Source: Fulvivirga sp. M361
GTDB taxonomy: Bacteria; Bacteroidota; Bacteroidia; Cytophagales; Cyclobacteriaceae
Assembly (NCBI RefSeq): GCF_007097395.1
Contig: NZ_VKDC01000018.1
Location: 1-64,000 of the forward strand
Length of the DNA: 64,000 nt
Reading direction: 5' to 3'
Part shown: piece by piece, positions 54,133-63,429 of the stretch
Numbering within the stretch: the stretch's first letter is position 1
How the letters are laid out: the number at the start of each line of letters is the position of its first letter
Made by a program: the position numbers and the translations under genes
Notes under the pieces: model-generated
The model's database searches: none
What the model saw: the letters and a program-made list of their open reading frames with translations, nothing else
Told to the model about the DNA's origin: nothing

Positions 54133-55677
54133 TTACCACAAGGGGTTTTGGTCTAAATTGGGGTTAGCATCTACATCTATCTGTGGAATAGGTAATAATT
54201 CGTGTTTACCTATTTCGAAATTGGCAAATGCCGGATCGTTTGTTGCCAGTTTTGGCCCCAGGTCTCCCCAACGTGCCAGGTCATTCCATCGATGGCCTTC
54301 TCCCGCAAGTTCCAGTAAGCGTTCGTGCTTTAATTGCTCCAGAAAATCAGCCTGGGATAAATTCGGTCTGACAGAAGATAAAGCCGGAAGTCCCACACGC
54401 TGGCGAACCCTGTCTACATGCGGGTAGGCGGCAGCCGTGTTGTTGGTAGCATTCAGGCATTCAGCATACATCAGTAAAACATCTGCGTACCTTATGTACC
54501 GGTAGTTGTTAGGAGAGCGGAATCCTTCTTCATTTTTCCAGTGATCATTGAGAAACTTTCTCATCCAAACCCGCTTGCTATCGGGTCCGGTGCCAAACCG
54601 TGAAGCAAAAGTTTGGCCATACACCATAGTGGCTTCGGGGCCATCTACATGGGCTGAGTCAAACAAAAAGCTGGCCTCCAGGCGCGGATCACGGTTGCCT
54701 CCGGTAGTAAGTTCATCAAATTCATAAATGATCCACCGGCGTGCCTCCGCATCGGAAAACCCTATCCCTACAGGTGCTGTAAACTGGGCCAGCGAAGATC
54801 CGTAATTATGATTAGGTGTAGCCACGTCGTTATCCGTAAACTCGTTAGGGTTTTCTTCAAACTGCCACTCAAAAACCGACTCTACGTTATTTTCTGTTGT
54901 GATCAGGAAGTTATCTCTATAGTCAGGAGTGAGGTCATAAATGCCTGCTCCCGACCCTTCTACCAGCCACTGTAACGATGGTAGTGCCTTTTCGTATTCA
55001 CCTAACTGCATGTATACCTTTGCCATTAAGGCATGAGCCGAGCCTTTGGTGGTTCTTCCAAGGTCATTAGGGTTATTGTAAGTTACGGGAAGTAAGTCTA
55101 CTGCCAATTCCAGGTCATCAATGATCTGCCGGTAAACTTCTTCCTGCAGGCTATTGGCCGGATAGTCCTGGGGTTCTGAGGCCTTCAGCATCAGAGGTAC
55201 ATTTCCGAACAAGGTGACCAGGTGATAATAAAATACTCCTCGAAGCATATACGCCTGGCCTAAGATCTCGTCTTTCTTATCCTGGTCCATATCGATGGAT
55301 GGTACATTATCGATTACCTGGTTGGCCCGGTTTATACCAATGTAATTATCACTCCAAACTCCTGCCACCGGATCGAAATTATAATTCGGTTGGATGAATT
55401 TATCCAAGGCGTTGGCCAGTTCAAACCATGGGCTTCTGCTTTCACCCATATCGGTACGTGTAGAATACAGCATAATCATCCATCTTGAAATGGAGCCTCT
55501 GTGAAACGTACTGTAGACCGCATTTATACCTTGTTCGGCATTTTCTGCCGTTTCCCAAAAAAGTGCTACGTTGGGTTCGTTGGGGTTGTCCACCTCCAGA
55601 TTATCTTCGCATCCAAACCCCAATGCTACTGTCATCAATAAAATAACTATTCTTTTCATGTGTATTTTAATTTTCAT
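54133..55677 (-). CDS. susD: SusD/RagB family nutrient-binding lipoprotein (PUL 2)
   Basis: 514 residues; an alternative start at Met7 (MKRIVILLMTVALGFGC) would give a shorter lipoprotein signal with the same lipobox Cys. SusD-type features are ENAEQGINAVYSTF, GQAYMLRGVFYYHLVTLFGNVPLM, TTKGSAHALMAKVYMQLGEYEKA, YRYIRYADVLLMYAECLN, LKHERLLELAGEGHRWNDLARWG and the final LLPIPQIDVDANPNLDQNPLW. It binds the PUL 2 glycan and pairs with the STN-SusC encoded just upstream (86-nt gap). Family identity is firm; arabinan specificity is inferred from neighbours only. Confidence 0.94.
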   Translation of the reverse strand: MKIKIHMKRIVILLMTVALGFGCEDNLEVDNPNEPNVALFWETAENAEQGINAVYSTFHRGSISRWMIMLYSTRTDMGESRSPWFELANALDKFIQPNYNFDPVAGVWSDNYIGINRANQVIDNVPSIDMDQDKKDEILGQAYMLRGVFYYHLVTLFGNVPLMLKASEPQDYPANSLQEEVYRQIIDDLELAVDLLPVTYNNPNDLGRTTKGSAHALMAKVYMQLGEYEKALPSLQWLVEGSGAGIYDLTPDYRDNFLITTENNVESVFEWQFEENPNEFTDNDVATPNHNYGSSLAQFTAPVGIGFSDAEARRWIIYEFDELTTGGNRDPRLEASFLFDSAHVDGPEATMVYGQTFASRFGTGPDSKRVWMRKFLNDHWKNEEGFRSPNNYRYIRYADVLLMYAECLNATNNTAAAYPHVDRVRQRVGLPALSSVRPNLSQADFLEQLKHERLLELAGEGHRWNDLARWGDLGPKLATNDPAFANFEIGKHELLPIPQIDVDANPNLDQNPLW

Positions 55678-55763
55678 TGAACGGTCTTATGTATTGACAT
55701 CACTTTATTCCTTTGCCATGTTCTATGGAGGATTCAAGGTGTATGCCCATGGCCGTAGTTTAT

Positions 55764-58700
55764 TTAAAATTGGAACTGGACTCCTATAGAATATACCCGG
55801 CTCGAAGGCCAGTTGCCGGAATCAAATCCTCGTTCGAGGATCCCCGTTCCTACCACATCTGGGTCTAATCCGGAATAGTTGGTTATGGTCATTAAATTTT
55901 GACCACTAATGAAAACCCGTGCATTCTCTATTCCTGTTGTACCCAGTAATTCCTCGTTGAAGTTGTACCCGATTTCCAAGTTACGTATCCTGAAGTAAGA
56001 CCCGTTTTCTAGCCACCGTGTACTGTTTCCTGCATTTTGGGACAGGGCTACGTCGCCTTCCGCTACACCTATCCGCGGATCGCCGGTGTTGGGATTTTCC
56101 TCGGTCCAGGGCTGGATATCTTTTCGAAAGTTGGTGTTTTGATAGCCATCCAGGATCTGACGCGTGCCGTTATAGATATAATTGCCAAAAACGGCTACCA
56201 TCTGTAAATTCAATGTGAAGTTTTTATATTCAGCGTTGAATTGTGCCCCGGCTTGTAATGTAGGCCATGGTGATTTTCCACTGTAGTCACGATCCGCTTC
56301 CGTGATCTGGCCATCATCATTTACGTCTACAAAGCGGATGTCTCCCGGACGTGCATTCCCTTGAATTATGACTCCATCAGAATTAGTATGGTCGAGTACT
56401 TCCTGCTCACTCTGAAAGATACCATCGGTTTTGAGCAGGAACCATTCTGCTACAGGCCTTCCCACTTTTGAGCGTGTGAGTCCGGTTTGCAGGTAATCTA
56501 TCCCTTCACCTTGATTTCCCACGCTCTCGATCGTATTTTCAATAGTGGTAAAATTACCGGAGACCTCCCATTTCAATTCCCCCTCTCGCTTACGGTAAGA
56601 CGCACTTACTTCAACACCCTTATTCCGTATGGAACCGGCATTTACAAAAGGATCCCCGTTGAGATTACCCAGGTATCTTGGTAAGGGAAGCTGAAGGATA
56701 GCATCATCTGACAAAGAATTATAGAATTCTATCCCAAACAGCAATTGGTTTGAAAACAGACCCGCTTCCAGGCCAATATTTTGAGTGATACGGGTCTCCC
56801 ACTGAAGTTGAGTATTTGAGATCCTGGCCTGGTAGGCGCCTACATATGCCTCCTGGTCCGGGCCAAAAATGGCTCTGGCATTACTATTTAATCTGCCAAT
56901 ATGGTCCCAGGACCCCACGATACCGGGAATAACTCCAAGACGGCCGTAAGAAGCGGTCAACTTTAAATTTGAAATAAACGATACGTCGAAGAAGCTTTCT
57001 TCACTTAACCTCCAACCCACAGCTACAGAAGGAAAATAACCGGTGCGGTAATCTTCCGAGAAGCGTGAATTTTGATCTATGCGACCTGTAAGGGTCAGCA
57101 GGTACTTATCTGCATAGATATAATTGATACGTCCTAAGTATCCCAAAATAAAATTATCTTCCGGGCGACCGCCGGCAGCTACATCGTCACCTATAGCAGA
57201 ATTGATGGTATTAAGGTACTGTCCGTTAAATTGCTGAAGTTCACTTCTGCGCGCGGAAGTAAAGTCACGTTGATTCGACTGTTGTGATATACCTAACACC
57301 GCGTTGATCGAATGATCACCCAGGTCTTTATTGATGTTGATCGTATGCTCAAATAGTTTACTCAGGTAAGTGGAACGGTAATCATCCACATAACTCGGAA
57401 AAACGGCTGCATTGAAAGACCATACGCCATCTTCCCTCACAGACTTGATATGATCAAAACTGGCCTCCAAACCGACATTGAACCTGTAGCTGATCCAATC
57501 TGCAAGCTTTACATTGAGATAGGCATTACCCACCAGTTTCGAGAAGTTATTATCCTGATGACTTAAATTGAGGATAGCTACCGGGTTCCAGGCATAGGAG
57601 GGAGCGTTAACAGAACCGATTCCCCACCCTTCAGGATTGGTGTCCGAAATATAGTCTGCATTTTGAACGGGTATAACCGGTAGTAGCTGCGGCATGTCAT
57701 AAAACGGATTGCCTTCTCCCGGGGTCTGGTTCCTTGTATGAGTAAACAGGAGGTTTTCACCAAAGGTGACCCTGCCAATTTTACTTTCACTGTTCAAGCG
57801 AAAGCTATAGCGCTCAAAATCTCTGCCTTTCAGTATACCCTGGTTATCATAATAACTTCCGGAAACGAGATAAGAAGATGTTTCCGAACCACCGGAAATG
57901 CTTAGGTTGTAATCCTGCATTGTACCGGTCCGGATCATCTCTTCCTGCCAGTCGGTATCTATTTCCGGATTAAAGTCAACGTCTACCAATGCCGGAGGAG
58001 TACGTCCTGAATTTTCATATTGGGCACGTTGCATGGCGGCAAACTCTTCCGCGTTCATGACATCCCATGTATTAGGGATTTGCTGGATTCCGCGCTTCCC
58101 GGTAAAGCTGACCTGCATAGGTCCCACTTTTCCCTTTTTTGTGGTGATAATGATAACGCCATTTGCCGCCCTGGATCCATAAATAGCCGCTGCAGACGCG
58201 TCTTTTAGTATCTGGATACTCTCTATGTCGTTGTTGTTGATCGTAGGATTAGCATCTGCAAGCATACCGTCAATGACATACAAAGGGTTCGTGTCAGCAA
58301 AGCTTGCTACTCCTCTGATCTCGATCACCGACTGCTGACCCGGACTACCGCCATTTCTCACAGTAACCCCTGGAGCCAGCCCTTGTAAAGATTCAGCCAA
58401 TGAGTTTGTCGTGACTCGATTGGATACGCCGGGTTTAATGATGGCTGTTGAGCCGGTAAGGTCTTTTTTCTTCACGCCCTGGTAGCCTATAACCACTATT
58501 TCCTGTAAAGATTGGATGTCTAGTTCTAAAGAAATGTTCAGAACAGTTTGATCTGTAATCTGAATTTTTTGAGAAATGTATCCAACAAAGGACACGATAA
58601 GTGTAGATCCTGGCTCTGCCATAAGTGAAAATCTACCTTCTACATCCGTGATGGTACCTTTATTAGTACCCAGTATTGATACGGCGGCCCCTGGCAAGCC

Positions 58701-59141
58701 TTCCCCGGTTTCATCTACTACCTGGCCACTTATTTCTATGTCCTGGTATTTCTCGTAAACTTCAGAAACGTGGGTTTGGGAAGGTTTTTTGCGGTCTACG
58801 TGGATGTTTTCATTGATCCTTCGGAATTGCAGGTCTGCATTACGTGAGATTTCTTCCAGGAGCTCACCCAGTGTCTGGTATGTGCCCACGAAAACCTCAG
58901 CGTTCCTTACGTACTTGTCGTTGTAAGAAAAAACAAAATCGGTTTCCCGTTCGATTTCCCGGAAAATATGCAATACATGCTGGGTACCGGGACCAATCCG
59001 GACCTTGACTTCATAGAGACTCTTTTGCTGGCCTTTACTTTCACCGGCGTGAAGCAGAGACGCAAACAGTGTCTGCAGAAAAACTACGTAGAAAAGGAAT
59101 TTGGACATAATTAATACTTCCTTCAGTAGAATATTTTTCAT
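55764..59141 (-). CDS. susC: SusC/RagA TonB-dependent transporter with STN signalling domain (PUL 2)
   Basis: A 1125-residue outer-membrane importer. A Met at residue 12 (MSKFLFYVVFL) is an alternative start giving a shorter signal peptide. After the signal there is an STN domain (~45-115: VLHIFREIERETDFVFSYN, GELLEEISRNADLQFRRI), the module that contacts a FecR-type anti-sigma factor. Next come a CarboxypepD_reg-like domain (ISGQVVDETGEGLPGAAVSILG), the VVIGY junction, a TonB plug (KDASAAAIYGSRAANGVIIITTK) and the barrel. The fecR and ECF sigma genes directly upstream complete a trans-envelope signalling set. A long hairpin lies in the leader between fecR and this gene. Confidence 0.95.
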   Translation of the reverse strand: MKNILLKEVLIMSKFLFYVVFLQTLFASLLHAGESKGQQKSLYEVKVRIGPGTQHVLHIFREIERETDFVFSYNDKYVRNAEVFVGTYQTLGELLEEISRNADLQFRRINENIHVDRKKPSQTHVSEVYEKYQDIEISGQVVDETGEGLPGAAVSILGTNKGTITDVEGRFSLMAEPGSTLIVSFVGYISQKIQITDQTVLNISLELDIQSLQEIVVIGYQGVKKKDLTGSTAIIKPGVSNRVTTNSLAESLQGLAPGVTVRNGGSPGQQSVIEIRGVASFADTNPLYVIDGMLADANPTINNNDIESIQILKDASAAAIYGSRAANGVIIITTKKGKVGPMQVSFTGKRGIQQIPNTWDVMNAEEFAAMQRAQYENSGRTPPALVDVDFNPEIDTDWQEEMIRTGTMQDYNLSISGGSETSSYLVSGSYYDNQGILKGRDFERYSFRLNSESKIGRVTFGENLLFTHTRNQTPGEGNPFYDMPQLLPVIPVQNADYISDTNPEGWGIGSVNAPSYAWNPVAILNLSHQDNNFSKLVGNAYLNVKLADWISYRFNVGLEASFDHIKSVREDGVWSFNAAVFPSYVDDYRSTYLSKLFEHTININKDLGDHSINAVLGISQQSNQRDFTSARRSELQQFNGQYLNTINSAIGDDVAAGGRPEDNFILGYLGRINYIYADKYLLTLTGRIDQNSRFSEDYRTGYFPSVAVGWRLSEESFFDVSFISNLKLTASYGRLGVIPGIVGSWDHIGRLNSNARAIFGPDQEAYVGAYQARISNTQLQWETRITQNIGLEAGLFSNQLLFGIEFYNSLSDDAILQLPLPRYLGNLNGDPFVNAGSIRNKGVEVSASYRKREGELKWEVSGNFTTIENTIESVGNQGEGIDYLQTGLTRSKVGRPVAEWFLLKTDGIFQSEQEVLDHTNSDGVIIQGNARPGDIRFVDVNDDGQITEADRDYSGKSPWPTLQAGAQFNAEYKNFTLNLQMVAVFGNYIYNGTRQILDGYQNTNFRKDIQPWTEENPNTGDPRIGVAEGDVALSQNAGNSTRWLENGSYFRIRNLEIGYNFNEELLGTTGIENARVFISGQNLMTITNYSGLDPDVVGTGILERGFDSGNWPSSRVYSIGVQFQF

Positions 59142-59176
59142 ACTTTTAGATTGTTTTAGTGGATATTTAGATTACT

Positions 59177-59234
59177 AAAACCAACCCTTGTGACCGGAGT
59201 TCGCCAACTTGTAGTTACAAGGGTTTTTGGTTTT
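59177..59234 (-). promoter_or_regulatory. Large hairpin in the leader of the PUL 2 susC gene
   Basis: AACCCTTGT (59183-59191) pairs perfectly with ACAAGGGTT (59217-59225), and the flanks AAAACC and GGTTTT extend the stem with a small bulge, around a 25-nt loop. On the minus strand it ends about 36 nt before the susC start and just after fecR. It could be a terminator or attenuator separating fecR from susC, or a 5'-leader control element. Confidence 0.6.
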
Positions 59235-59280
59235 ATAAAGAATGTCGAAAACGTACCTGGTACGATCTCAACACATATTT

Positions 59281-60300
59281 TTAACTGTTTTCATATATAA
59301 TGACTTGTTTTTGGTTTATTTGATATTTAAAATGGGAAGTATAGCTCAGCCCTTTTAAGACAAGCTCCAGCGGGTCATTGCTATATCGTCCACTGTATTT
59401 ACCTTCCAGTTTGACACCGTCTTTAATCTCTATTTTTACCCCATACCATCGCTCGAGTTCATTGAATATGGTTATCAGACTTTCATCCTTAAATGAGAGG
59501 ACTCCTCGTGTCCAGTTTGTAGCCTCATCCGGATCAAATGAAGTCAGCTCTATGCGGTCTAAGGCCTCATGATAGATCCCTCTTTCATTAGGTTTAAGAA
59601 TGCGATGATTCAAACCTGCGGAGCTTAACTGAACACTGCCACTCAAAACGGACACCGATACAAAGGAATCTCCGGTATATCCACGTATATTGAATGAGGT
59701 GCCCAATACCTGGGTTTGCAGACCTGCGGTCTCTATTATGAAAGGTTTCTTTTCATCGCGGATCACATCGAAAAAAGCCTCTCCACTCAATGAAACGGAC
59801 CGGGTTTTCTCCTCAAAAGGTACAGTATAGGCCAACGTGCTACCCGAATTCAGCATTACCGAGGTGCCATCCGGTAGTTTTATTGTTTTTTTCTGTCCCA
59901 TTTGGGCCTCTACGGACACTTCACGCGATACAATACCTGGTGGCTCACTTACGGGCGCCTGTTTAAAGGCGAAATAAACTATACCGAAAATGGCTATACT
60001 CGCAGCTAATCGTAAGGTGTGTTTTAATGTCCATCGGAAACCCTGCGAATTTTTCTTTTGATTGGTTTTTAAGAGATGCTCAAGAATTTCGCTGTATTCG
60101 TTATCGTTCAGGGTATCTGATTCCCGGTAAGTGATGGAGGAGACGACTTCACGGGCTTGCTGAACCATTTTCCTTCTATCCGGATGGGTCACTAGCCACT
60201 GTTCCCAAAAATGTGAAGACTCCATATCAGGGTGTAATACCCATCCGACGAAATATTCGTCCTGTAAAAAGTCTGGTAGATCAAAGTCTTTATAGTCCAT
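59281..60300 (-). CDS. FecR-family anti-sigma factor
   Basis: 339 residues: a cytoplasmic N-terminal ~88 residues, one membrane helix (TLRLAASIAIFGIVYFAF), a periplasmic FecR domain (~125-235: QKKTIKLPDGTSVMLNSGSTLAYTV, VSLSGEAFFDVIRDEKKPFIIET, LGTSFNIRGY), and a C-terminal DUF4974/STN-like region (GVLSFKDESLITIFNELERWYGVKI). It would hold the upstream ECF sigma factor inactive and release it when the STN domain of the adjacent SusC signals ligand binding. The next gene in the same direction is susC, after 139 bp. Confidence 0.93.
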   Translation of the reverse strand: MDYKDFDLPDFLQDEYFVGWVLHPDMESSHFWEQWLVTHPDRRKMVQQAREVVSSITYRESDTLNDNEYSEILEHLLKTNQKKNSQGFRWTLKHTLRLAASIAIFGIVYFAFKQAPVSEPPGIVSREVSVEAQMGQKKTIKLPDGTSVMLNSGSTLAYTVPFEEKTRSVSLSGEAFFDVIRDEKKPFIIETAGLQTQVLGTSFNIRGYTGDSFVSVSVLSGSVQLSSAGLNHRILKPNERGIYHEALDRIELTSFDPDEATNWTRGVLSFKDESLITIFNELERWYGVKIEIKDGVKLEGKYSGRYSNDPLELVLKGLSYTSHFKYQINQKQVIIYENS

Positions 60301-60429
60301 GGGTTGATAACACCTAAGCTTTCAATACTATAAAGTCCGATCTACCTCAAATGACCATAGGGATTGTCGAAAATTAAATTTTATGCAATAATTCGAATTA
60401 ATTATTGCGATATTTTCTATTAATACTCT

Positions 60430-61113
60430 CTATAATAAAGATTTCATAATTGAAATGACTCCTGCGAGTGACATCATTTGGTCCTTATGAGGTTCGATAA
60501 GGTCTCCAAGAGATTTTATCGCGCGATAGACCAGTTCACGTGAAGATTTGGTCTTGATCCCGAGTAGTTCCGCGATTTGCTGGTATTTCAGTCCTTCGTA
60601 GAAGTATAGAATTAGCGCCTCCCGCTGAAGAGGGGGCAATTGGTTCAGCTTTTCTTCCAGTAATTTTTTCTTGGCCTCATCCAGTTGACTATTGATCAAC
60701 CTGACTTCAGCAGATACTGCTACCCGAAAACCTTCTTCTGAGCACTTGCTTTCACTTTCTTCCCTTCGTTTATTTTTGCGAATGGCTTTTACCAGCCTGT
60801 TACGAAAGGCTTTCATCAAATAAAACTTGATGGAGGTGGTAGAAGAAAGCTTTTCACGACGTGTAATCAACTCTTCAAACAGGTCCTGGATACAATCTTT
60901 TAATAAACCGCGATCTTTGGTAAACTGAATGCCGTAATTAAAGAGTTGATTGGAATAATTGCGATATACATAGGTGAGTGCCGTTTCGCTGCCTGTTTTG
61001 AAACGTTCCCAGATGAGGTCCTCGCCTTCGGTTTCAAAGCCAGGCCTTACACCGGACTCATCCAATCTTCTGGTGGAAGATCTATTTTCAGGGCGTTTGG
61101 AATCGCTTAGCAT
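60430..61113 (-). CDS. ECF sigma factor (RNA polymerase sigma-70 family)
   Basis: 227 residues. The sigma-2 region includes ALTYVYRNYSNQLFNYGIQF and LLKDCIQDLFEELITRREKL. The sigma-4 region includes LNQLPPLQREALILYFYEGLKYQQIAELLGIKTKSSRELVYRAIKSL. About 30 low-complexity residues precede sigma-2, so a later start is possible, but no better Met was seen before the domain. As first gene of the sigma-fecR-susC-susD order it probably drives PUL 2 expression after induction. Its own promoter lies in the 409-bp gap shared with the divergent gene at 61523. Confidence 0.92.
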   Translation of the reverse strand: MLSDSKRPENRSSTRRLDESGVRPGFETEGEDLIWERFKTGSETALTYVYRNYSNQLFNYGIQFTKDRGLLKDCIQDLFEELITRREKLSSTTSIKFYLMKAFRNRLVKAIRKNKRREESESKCSEEGFRVAVSAEVRLINSQLDEAKKKLLEEKLNQLPPLQREALILYFYEGLKYQQIAELLGIKTKSSRELVYRAIKSLGDLIEPHKDQMMSLAGVISIMKSLL

Positions 61114-61522
61114 TCTTATTTGTGTTCAATTTTACTAAAACAGACCTTCATTTGAAATTCCATTTTAATAATAAACCCTTTCAAATGAACGGCTTTACTT
61201 CAAAAATTGCAATAAACTGTTCATGTATTTGATTGATTTTCAGGAATTTCACAATAGCAAGCTGAACCAACGACTGTTGCAAACTACCTAATATTGATGG
61301 ATTTAAGTATTAAATTAAACCGAAAAAGTAAGAGGGGGCTCTAAAGCATAAAAGTAGCTTGGGACTACAACCGAACAAAAATGGGGTTATATTTTTCTTC
61401 CTACCTGCAAGGCTCTGGTACCTTATTCTTAAACTTGTCACATTTCTAAACTATCTTCGAAGATGTATCTTTAACTGGGACTACAAAACTTCACCACTGT
61501 CAAACCTTTCAATCACATTCGT
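61114..61522. other. Divergent intergenic region, no gene seen
   Basis: This 409-bp gap between the ECF sigma gene and the plus-strand hypothetical gene must hold both promoters. I saw no repeat, RNA gene or clear TAnnTTTG element. TGGGACTACAA occurs twice (61361 and 61477 region), too short to interpret. Confidence 0.4.
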
Positions 61523-62509
61523 ATGAAGACACATTCCTTAAGAGGTGTTGCCAAATGTGCAGCGCTGACAAGTATCTTTCTGATGGTCTGGGTACAGGGT
61601 ATTAGCCAATCTGCCTTAGAAGGGCACATCGGATATATCCGGGAACAATTCCAATTGATCAATAAACGCAGTGCCAACGTAGATCCGCTTATATTCCGGT
61701 CCGACACACTGCATGCTGACGGACCTATGGAAATAAAAAGCTGGCGCTTCGAGGGAAAAGAAATTAAGATGCAGGCGACCATACGGAGAGCAAGTGGTAA
61801 ACTGGTCACCGATTACTATTTCGGCAGTCAGGGGTTTATTTTTGCCTTCGTCCAAGAGTACCTGAAAGATGAGTTCAATCAACCTTATGTCCTGGAAAAC
61901 CGGTATTACTTCCGGGATGAAGAGACTTTGGTACGTTGGCTGGATAAAGACAAAAAAGAAGTAGATCCTGAAAGCGAGCGATTCCGAAAGAGAGGCAATG
62001 ATATCTTGAATGATGTACACTGGCTGAGCGAGGTGTTTTTCATGTATGGCCCAAAAGGTCCGTCTTCGGATGCTGACCAACTCAGTATAGGCGACCGCTA
62101 CTTTTACGGTATCACCATTGGCCAAAAGATCGAAGATGTTGCAGGAAGCCTGAAAAAGGGATGGTTAAAAACGGGTGAAGGGGATTTCGAAGTGTACTAC
62201 ATTACAGACCCACAGGGTTCACAGCTCGGGCATATACCGGTGGAAGGCGATAAAGTACTGACTATTGTTATTACCACGCCTAAAGCCAGCACATGGGACG
62301 GTTTAAGGGTAGGAAGTACCTTTGCAGAGTTGAAAGAAGTATTGGGTGAAGTGGAAGTCCATGGCTCAGAGATTGAGGGACGGACCAGTGTATATAAGGG
62401 GTACTTTCAGTTCCTTTTGGACGCTTATCTATACACGTTTGATGTTGATGAAACCACCATCCCGCCAGAAACGAAAATAAAAGCCATCATACTAAGATCA
62501 CCTGCATAA
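61523..62509 (+). CDS. Secreted hypothetical protein
   Basis: 328 residues with a signal peptide (~1-29, MVWVQGISQS), so it is exported. I do not recognise the family. The middle part reads as alternating beta-strands (KSWRFEGKEIKMQATIRRASGKLVTDYYFGSQGFIFAF) and the C-terminal half includes GLRVGSTFAELKEVLGEVEVHG, a pattern common in periplasmic proteins of unknown function where a G-x-x-x-G-x-T/S loop precedes a helix. There are no membrane helices beyond the signal and no lipobox. It stands alone on the plus strand, divergent from the sigma factor gene. Confidence 0.7.
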   Translation: MKTHSLRGVAKCAALTSIFLMVWVQGISQSALEGHIGYIREQFQLINKRSANVDPLIFRSDTLHADGPMEIKSWRFEGKEIKMQATIRRASGKLVTDYYFGSQGFIFAFVQEYLKDEFNQPYVLENRYYFRDEETLVRWLDKDKKEVDPESERFRKRGNDILNDVHWLSEVFFMYGPKGPSSDADQLSIGDRYFYGITIGQKIEDVAGSLKKGWLKTGEGDFEVYYITDPQGSQLGHIPVEGDKVLTIVITTPKASTWDGLRVGSTFAELKEVLGEVEVHGSEIEGRTSVYKGYFQFLLDAYLYTFDVDETTIPPETKIKAIILRSPA

Positions 62510-62614
62510 CAAGGTTCGATATGGGAAAAACCTGGTCAGACAATAAAACGGACGATCGTCAGTCTGTGAGATGAAATGCCTATTTAAAAAAACTGCGAAA
62601 CCAGCTATTAACTC

Positions 62615-63164
62615 ATGAACAAGGTTTTAACCCTGCTTTTACGATTATATTCATTTCATCTTATGGTCAGGATGAAGCTTTGTTGGATTCGTTGCATAGG
62701 GCTTTAGATAATCAACGCCTTACTGAAAAAGACCGAATTAATACGCTGAACCTGATAGCGAAGGAATATTCCTATTCAGATTCCATACAAACCACAACCT
62801 ATGCAAATCAAGCCATAACCAGGGCCGGCAAAATACACTACTATAAAGGAATGGTGGATGCTTATTACCAGATTGGGTGGACTACTATGAGCTATGGATA
62901 TCGCAGTGTGGCTCCCCGAGCCACACTGGATTTCGAGACGAAAGCTGTACATACCATTGAGGTAGGCGTTTTAGACCAGACGTTGTCCGGTACTTCCAGC
63001 ATTACGATCAAGTGGTGGATGAAAACGAGAACACAAACCCGGTTATTTTGGACCAGTATATTGATGCCTTGGAAAACATCAATGATAAAACCTCTATAGA
63101 CAGTATTTTTGCTACAGATGCTGACGGAGATGCATTACACTTAGTATGGGACATAAGCGCTTAG
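62615..63164 (+). pseudogene. Chimeric pseudogene: TPR-protein N-terminus joined to cadherin-like fragment
   Basis: An ATG at 62615 begins a signal-peptide-like MNKVLTLLL, then the frame shifts near the T-run at 62637-62640 into ISSYGQDEALLDSLHRALDN. TPR-type sequence follows to DAYYQIGWTTMSYG. At 62904-62928 a perfect palindrome intervenes, after which the same frame encodes cadherin-like LDFETKAVHTIEVGV. A second slip near 63012 is needed to continue as VVDENENTNPVILDQYIDAL and FATDADGDALHLVWDISA, ending in TAG at 63162-63164. Two frameshifts and an unrelated junction mark it as decayed. A short open stretch from a TTG at 62680 to 63099 is not a credible gene. Confidence 0.75.
62904..62928. 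repeat. Perfect 11-bp inverted repeat with 3-nt loop at the pseudogene junction
   Basis: CAGTGTGGCTC (62904-62914), loop CCC, GAGCCACACTG (62918-62928). It lies exactly between the TPR-coding and cadherin-coding parts and encodes a non-native SVAPRAT linker. It could be a scar of a mobile element, a deletion junction stabilised by the hairpin, or a transferred terminator. Confidence 0.8.
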
Positions 63165-63371
63165 AACCCTTCCGGTGTTGTATCGTGTGAAAGTTTTACT
63201 GTCTTTTCTTCCATGGCAGGAACAATCAGGTTACCTACGTCAGGTAGTTGCTTTTAAACCAACGTGAAATGGTCTTCAAGAACTGAAATTGTCCCTGAGA
63301 AGGAGGCAAGATCTAATCGATCACATAAGTCCATGACTAAACGCACTTGATCCATTTTATTTGAATGGTAG

Positions 63372-63400
63372 CCTCGGAGGCGAAAGTCTTCGGGGTTTTT
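63372..63400 (+). terminator. Intrinsic terminator-like hairpin with T5 tail
   Basis: CCTCGGAG (63372-63379) pairs with CTTCGGGG (63388-63395), with two G-U pairs, around an 8-nt loop and is followed by TTTTT (63396-63400). It lies downstream of the plus-strand pseudogene and 30 nt beyond the stop of the convergent LysR gene. Confidence 0.6.
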
Positions 63401-63429
63401 ACATCTCAACGTTAATTCCTCTCCCGAAA

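Noticed and set aside
61616-62125. 169-codon minus-strand open frame
   Set aside because: It is antisense to the secreted hypothetical gene, which has a clear signal peptide; the antisense product has none.
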